A model generated the notes under the pieces. The model was not told the origin of the DNA, did not search any database, and was given only the letters and a program-made list of their open reading frames with translations. Both the position numbers and the translations under genes were made by a program. From Acidobacteriaceae bacterium (GTDB lineage: Bacteria > Acidobacteriota > Terriglobia > Terriglobales > Acidobacteriaceae), in NCBI GenBank assembly GCA_003135495.1, contig PLBX01000538.1:1-9747 (forward strand): a stretch of DNA of 9,747 nt. Direction: 5' to 3'. This document shows positions 6,560 to 9,747 of this stretch, piece after piece (positions within the stretch are counted from its first letter, which is position 1; every line of letters begins with the position of its first letter).

Positions 6560-8739
6560 TGCAAAGAACCATCCAGCACCGAATCGATATCAATGGCACA
6601 ACATTCAAGCGTGCGGGCGGACTCCAGCATTTGCTGGCAGCCAATGGTGGCGCGCACTCCATCGCGCACAGTGACATCAGGCGTCTTGCCACTCTGCAGC
6701 GCAGAGAGGAACGCGTTCATCTGCGCGGCGTGACCCTTCTGGGCAAACAAACTCGACTGTTTGCCGACGGTGCGGCCCTTGGTCACGACTCGTTTGAAGT
6801 CCTCCGCATAAGCGCCGATGCCGGGCGCGAATACTTCGACGCGCTCGCCTCCCGAAGTGCGGCTACCCACGGTGCAGTAAGTTAGATTTCCAACCGAGCC
6901 ATCCGCAAAACTGAAACTTGCGGCTATATTGTTCTCGCCAATCGGATCTTTTTTCCCTGTGGGCAAAGAGAAGGCCGAAACCGCAATCGGCTCGGCATCA
7001 AGCAGCCAGTACATCAGGTCGACGAAATGGCACGCCTCGCCGAGAATAGCGCCGCCGATTGCCGGGTCTGCCATCCAATACGATCCTGAAATTCCAGGAG
7101 AATTAATGCGACAGCTGACCACGGCTGGACCCGTCCGCTTGCGCAATTGTTTTTTTAATTCAACATAAGTCGGAGCACATCTGCGGTTGAAACCTACGGT
7201 GATCTGTTTTCCACTTTGCTTCGCAGCCTGGTAGATAAGCCGGCATTCCTCTTCTGTCAGCGCCATCGGTTTCTCGACGAAGACATTCTTGCCCGCCTGC
7301 AGCGCGGCAATCGCTTGCGAAGCATGCTGCTGGTTCCGGCTTACAATCACGACCAGATTAATCTCGGGATCGCGAAGGATTTCCTGGTAGTCGGAAGCGC
7401 AGTAATTCGCTCCAAAACGTACCGCGTAATTTTTGCCGCGGAACCCACTCGAGGAATGGATCGCTCGCAAATGAGCATGGGGCGCCTTCTTCAGGTTCGG
7501 CAGATGAACCCATCGCGCAAGATTTCCCGCTCCCACCAGTCCCACCCCGATTTGCGATAAGGCGGGAGTATTGGTGTTAACCTCGGTTCGCCTCTTAGGA
7601 TGAAAATCCGCTAAAGGATCCGCAACCGCCGACGCGGGATACTTGAGCAGTACAGCGAGGCTGTTCGAGGCGGGATCCATAATTGTCGCGTACGCTTTGG
7701 GAGCCTCTTCGAGAGCGAACTCATGTGTGATCAGCGGCTGAACCTGCACACGCCCCGTGCCCACTAATCTTAAAAATTCCTGCATGTTACGATTTTCCGT
7801 CCAGCGCACGTAAGGCAGCGGATAATCCTGGCCTTGTTTCTCATAGAGCGGATCGTAGCTGCCAGGGCCATAGGCGCGAGCCATCAACAGTTGAATCTCT
7901 TTGCGATACATTTCGAACCACGGGAAACTCAACTCCACCGCGCCCACATCTACGATTCTCCCGCGATCGCGGCAGATTTCTACCGCTAGCTGGCAGGGTG
8001 CAGCCGACTTCGCAGCGGCCGCCACAATCACGCAATCGACGCCGAGTCCGTCAGTAAGAACTGCTATCTGTTCCTGAAATTGCGATCCACCGAGGACCGA
8101 TGCGTCAGCACCCAGGCGATGGGCCAACTCCACGCGGTCCGCCTTCAAGTCAGTTGCGATGACGTATCCGCCCTGCAGACGCACCAGTTGCGCGATGAGT
8201 TGTCCTACGAGTCCCAGCCCAATGACGGCAACTTTTTCACCCAGCGAGATATTGGCGACTCGAACGCCGTTCAGAGCGATACTGCCCAGAGTCGAGAAGC
8301 AGGCGTGCTCAAACGGGACCTGATCCGGAACCTTAACGACTAGCTTCTCCCCGACCAGCACGGACTCACCATGTCCCGTCCCTTCGCCGCCGTATGCTAC
8401 GCGGTCGCCGATTTCCAAGTCTGTAACTGTGGGATGTTTTTCCGCAATGATGCCGGCGCCGGAATATCCGAGAACCGCATACTCGGAAAACTTGGCGCGC
8501 ACTTCGTTGAAAGTTTTGGTGGGACCCGAAACCTTCAGGACGTTCCAAATCTTGCCAATTTGAGATGGGTTATCCGCAACCGCTCGAACCAGGCTCTCCT
8601 GGTGGATACTGGCGGTTTCCGTGCCGCTGCTGATCAGGGAATAAAGCGGGCGCACCAGGACGTGATGCGAGTTCACGACCGGGTCCGGCACTTCGTCCAC
8701 GATAATTTCTTTCAATCCCCTGCGAATAACTCGCTTCAT
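6556..8739 (-). CDS. Bi-domain oxidoreductase (MDR-like domain fused to Gfo/Idh/MocA domain)
   Basis: A 727-residue fusion of two NAD(P)-dependent dehydrogenase modules. Residues 1-367 are a medium-chain alcohol-dehydrogenase-like domain with nucleotide-binding loop GLGLVG (174-179) and ATD (195-197) at the end of the second strand. The usual catalytic zinc ligands are missing: the normal CGTD site reads SSGTE (37-41), the GHE site reads GYSGAG (91-96), and the four-Cys structural zinc lobe is absent. After a variable linker (about 370-396), residues 397-727 form a Gfo/Idh/MocA domain with GAGNLA (403-408), the EKP motif with catalytic-type Lys (489-491) and GEACHFVD (567-574), which keeps the active-site His571. 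This architecture is known from glycan loci, often near heparinase-like genes, but its substrate is not established. A role in oxidising, reducing or epimerising a sugar nucleotide is likely (inference). The ATG has AGGA only 2 nt ahead and a GAGG 12 nt ahead; 106 nt separate it from the upstream gene. Confidence 0.92.
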   Translation of the reverse strand: MKRVIRRGLKEIIVDEVPDPVVNSHHVLVRPLYSLISSGTETASIHQESLVRAVADNPSQIGKIWNVLKVSGPTKTFNEVRAKFSEYAVLGYSGAGIIAEKHPTVTDLEIGDRVAYGGEGTGHGESVLVGEKLVVKVPDQVPFEHACFSTLGSIALNGVRVANISLGEKVAVIGLGLVGQLIAQLVRLQGGYVIATDLKADRVELAHRLGADASVLGGSQFQEQIAVLTDGLGVDCVIVAAAAKSAAPCQLAVEICRDRGRIVDVGAVELSFPWFEMYRKEIQLLMARAYGPGSYDPLYEKQGQDYPLPYVRWTENRNMQEFLRLVGTGRVQVQPLITHEFALEEAPKAYATIMDPASNSLAVLLKYPASAVADPLADFHPKRRTEVNTNTPALSQIGVGLVGAGNLARWVHLPNLKKAPHAHLRAIHSSSGFRGKNYAVRFGANYCASDYQEILRDPEINLVVIVSRNQQHASQAIAALQAGKNVFVEKPMALTEEECRLIYQAAKQSGKQITVGFNRRCAPTYVELKKQLRKRTGPAVVSCRINSPGISGSYWMADPAIGGAILGEACHFVDLMYWLLDAEPIAVSAFSLPTGKKDPIGENNIAASFSFADGSVGNLTYCTVGSRTSGGERVEVFAPGIGAYAEDFKRVVTKGRTVGKQSSLFAQKGHAAQMNAFLSALQSGKTPDVTVRDGVRATIGCQQMLESARTLECCAIDIDSVLDGSLQ

Positions 8740-8845
8740 AATCCTGCTTGACCTCGGAAAACTATAGTAACCATTAAGGTAATCATGAGTTAAAGGGGGA
8801 TGACTCGATCAATAATACCATTGCGCAAAAACGCGAAAAGAGTAC
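8740..8845. other. 106-nt intergenic gap on the minus-strand operon
   Basis: This AT-rich gap lies between the glycosyltransferase stop and the oxidoreductase ATG. On the minus strand a TATAGT-like -10 (about 8764-8769) occurs, but no acceptable -35 sits 16-18 nt ahead of it. No terminator hairpin is apparent; the longest G/C-flanked T-run has 3-bp arms. An internal promoter is possible but unsupported. Confidence 0.35.
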
Positions 8846-9747
8846 TTAGTGATGCGCTTTTCCGCGCCAGCGTTTGCGTTCCAACAGGCCGGCGTAGAGC
8901 TCTTCGTGGCTGCGGCACATCTGTTCAATCGTAAAGTTGGCTTCGGCGTAGGCTTTTGCATTCTGTCCCAGCTTCTTCCGCAATCCTTCGTCTCGCAATA
9001 ATGATTCAATGGCGGTTGCGAGTTCTGAATCGTTACCCTCTGTCACCAAGAGTCCGCGACCGTCATCGATGAGTTCGGCGTTTCCTCCTACGCGATTCGC
9101 GACGACCGGAACCCCCGCCGCCATCGACTCAATAATTGAATTCGACAAGCTCTCCGAAGAAGAGGGAAGTACGGTTAGGTCTAGCGAGGCCAGAACGGCC
9201 CTCACGTCTCGACGGTCGCCTAGAAAACGTACGTGATTGCCCAGACCAAGGCTCTGCGCTTCCTGTTCTAGTTCGCTTCGTAAGGGGCCGTCACCCGCCA
9301 ACACAAATTCCACACCCGGAAATTTTGAAACAACGCGGGCTGCAGCCTTTAATAATGCGAGATGATTCTTAGCGCGCAGGTTCATTCGCGCGATCATGCC
9401 CACCCGCAGCAGGCCCGGGATCGCCGGGAGCGCAGGAGTCGCGTCGGCGAAGGCTGAGGGCGAAAGACCATTTCTGATCACCACTAGTTTGTCTCGACGG
9501 ATGCCTTGCTTAAGCAAGTGATCGGCCGCGGCCTGCGAGTTGCAGATCACGCGATCGCAAAAGCGGAAAGCTATCGCCTGAGCCCGTGACTGCCGCGAGG
9601 TAAGCAGATCGCCAATTTGCCTCTGGCTGCCGAGGACCACCGGAACTCCCGCCAGCCGCGCAACCGGAATCAAAAATAGATTGGTATAGAAATCGAAAGC
9701 ATGAGCGACCGCGATATTGTTTTTGCGCAGGTGCCGAGCCAGGCGGA
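8846..9747 (-). CDS. GT4-family glycosyltransferase, N-terminus cut by window edge
   Basis: The frame stays open to the right edge, so 299 C-terminal residues are visible and the start lies outside. An in-frame TTG at 9673 is not the real start: the 24 codons before it encode typical GT4 sequence, including AVAHAFDFYTNLF, equivalent to the common VVHAHDFY strand. LAGVPVVLGSQR and RVICNSQAAADHLL come next. The donor domain starts at LLRVGMIARMNLRAKNH and contains FVLAGDGPLR and the EX7E motif SESLSNSIIE (first Glu codon 9152-9154, second 9128-9130), then GVPVVANRVGGNAELI, which binds the donor nucleotide. All of this marks a complete retaining GT-B donor domain. It probably adds a sugar to a lipid-linked glycan in the cytoplasm; donor unknown. 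It is the first visible gene of the minus-strand block, 106 nt ahead of the oxidoreductase. Confidence 0.9.
   Translation of the reverse strand, partial: RLARHLRKNNIAVAHAFDFYTNLFLIPVARLAGVPVVLGSQRQIGDLLTSRQSRAQAIAFRFCDRVICNSQAAADHLLKQGIRRDKLVVIRNGLSPSAFADATPALPAIPGLLRVGMIARMNLRAKNHLALLKAAARVVSKFPGVEFVLAGDGPLRSELEQEAQSLGLGNHVRFLGDRRDVRAVLASLDLTVLPSSSESLSNSIIESMAAGVPVVANRVGGNAELIDDGRGLLVTEGNDSELATAIESLLRDEGLRKKLGQNAKAYAEANFTIEQMCRSHEELYAGLLERKRWRGKAHH

Noticed and set aside
6493..6885. Plus-strand open frame of about 130 codons opposite the oxidoreductase gene
   Set aside because: It lies wholly antisense to a strongly supported domain, has no recognisable motif and low-complexity composition; a shadow of the real gene.
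8371..8751. Plus-strand open frame of about 126 codons opposite the start of the oxidoreductase gene
   Set aside because: It is antisense to the conserved MDR N-terminus and shows no domain features or convincing ribosome binding site.
9671..9673. TTG as start of the right-edge glycosyltransferase
   Set aside because: The frame continues open to the edge, and the 24 codons before it encode typical GT4 sequence, so the gene is partial rather than starting here.

Overview
The window is part of a surface- or exopolysaccharide biosynthesis locus from a bacterium of moderate-to-high G+C content. Gene density is high, the genes are tightly packed, and Shine-Dalgarno-like sites precede several starts. 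The mix of genes (asparagine-synthase-type amidotransferase, bi-domain MDR/Gfo-Idh-MocA oxidoreductase, sulfotransferase, GT4 glycosyltransferases) resembles loci I know from Acidobacteriota and similar soil bacteria. That taxonomic placement is inference only; there is no rRNA or marker gene in the window.

Left half, plus strand: the C-terminal tail of a probable membrane protein (1-186) is followed by a zinc-ribbon SAM-dependent methyltransferase (146-1117), an uncharacterised 425-residue protein with polysaccharide-deacetylase-like features (1147-2424), an AsnB-type glutamine amidotransferase (2430-4373) and a PAPS-type sulfotransferase (4428-5462). Gaps are short or absent (41-nt overlap, 29 nt, 5 nt, 54 nt), so these genes probably form one operon.

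Right half, minus strand: reading leftwards from the window edge, a GT4 glycosyltransferase cut by the edge (9747-8846) is followed, after 106 nt, by a 727-residue two-domain oxidoreductase (8739-6556). A second GT4 glycosyltransferase (6559-5498) overlaps its stop through ATGA. The two gene blocks converge at 5463-5497 with only 35 nt between stop codons.

Working picture (inference): the minus-strand genes assemble sugars and supply an oxidised or reduced sugar nucleotide, while the plus-strand genes decorate the glycan by methylation, possible deacetylation, amidation and sulfation. No RNA genes, CRISPR arrays, insertion sequences or long repeats were seen, and no stretch above 300 nt lacks a gene. 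The least understood gene is the 425-residue protein at 1147-2424.
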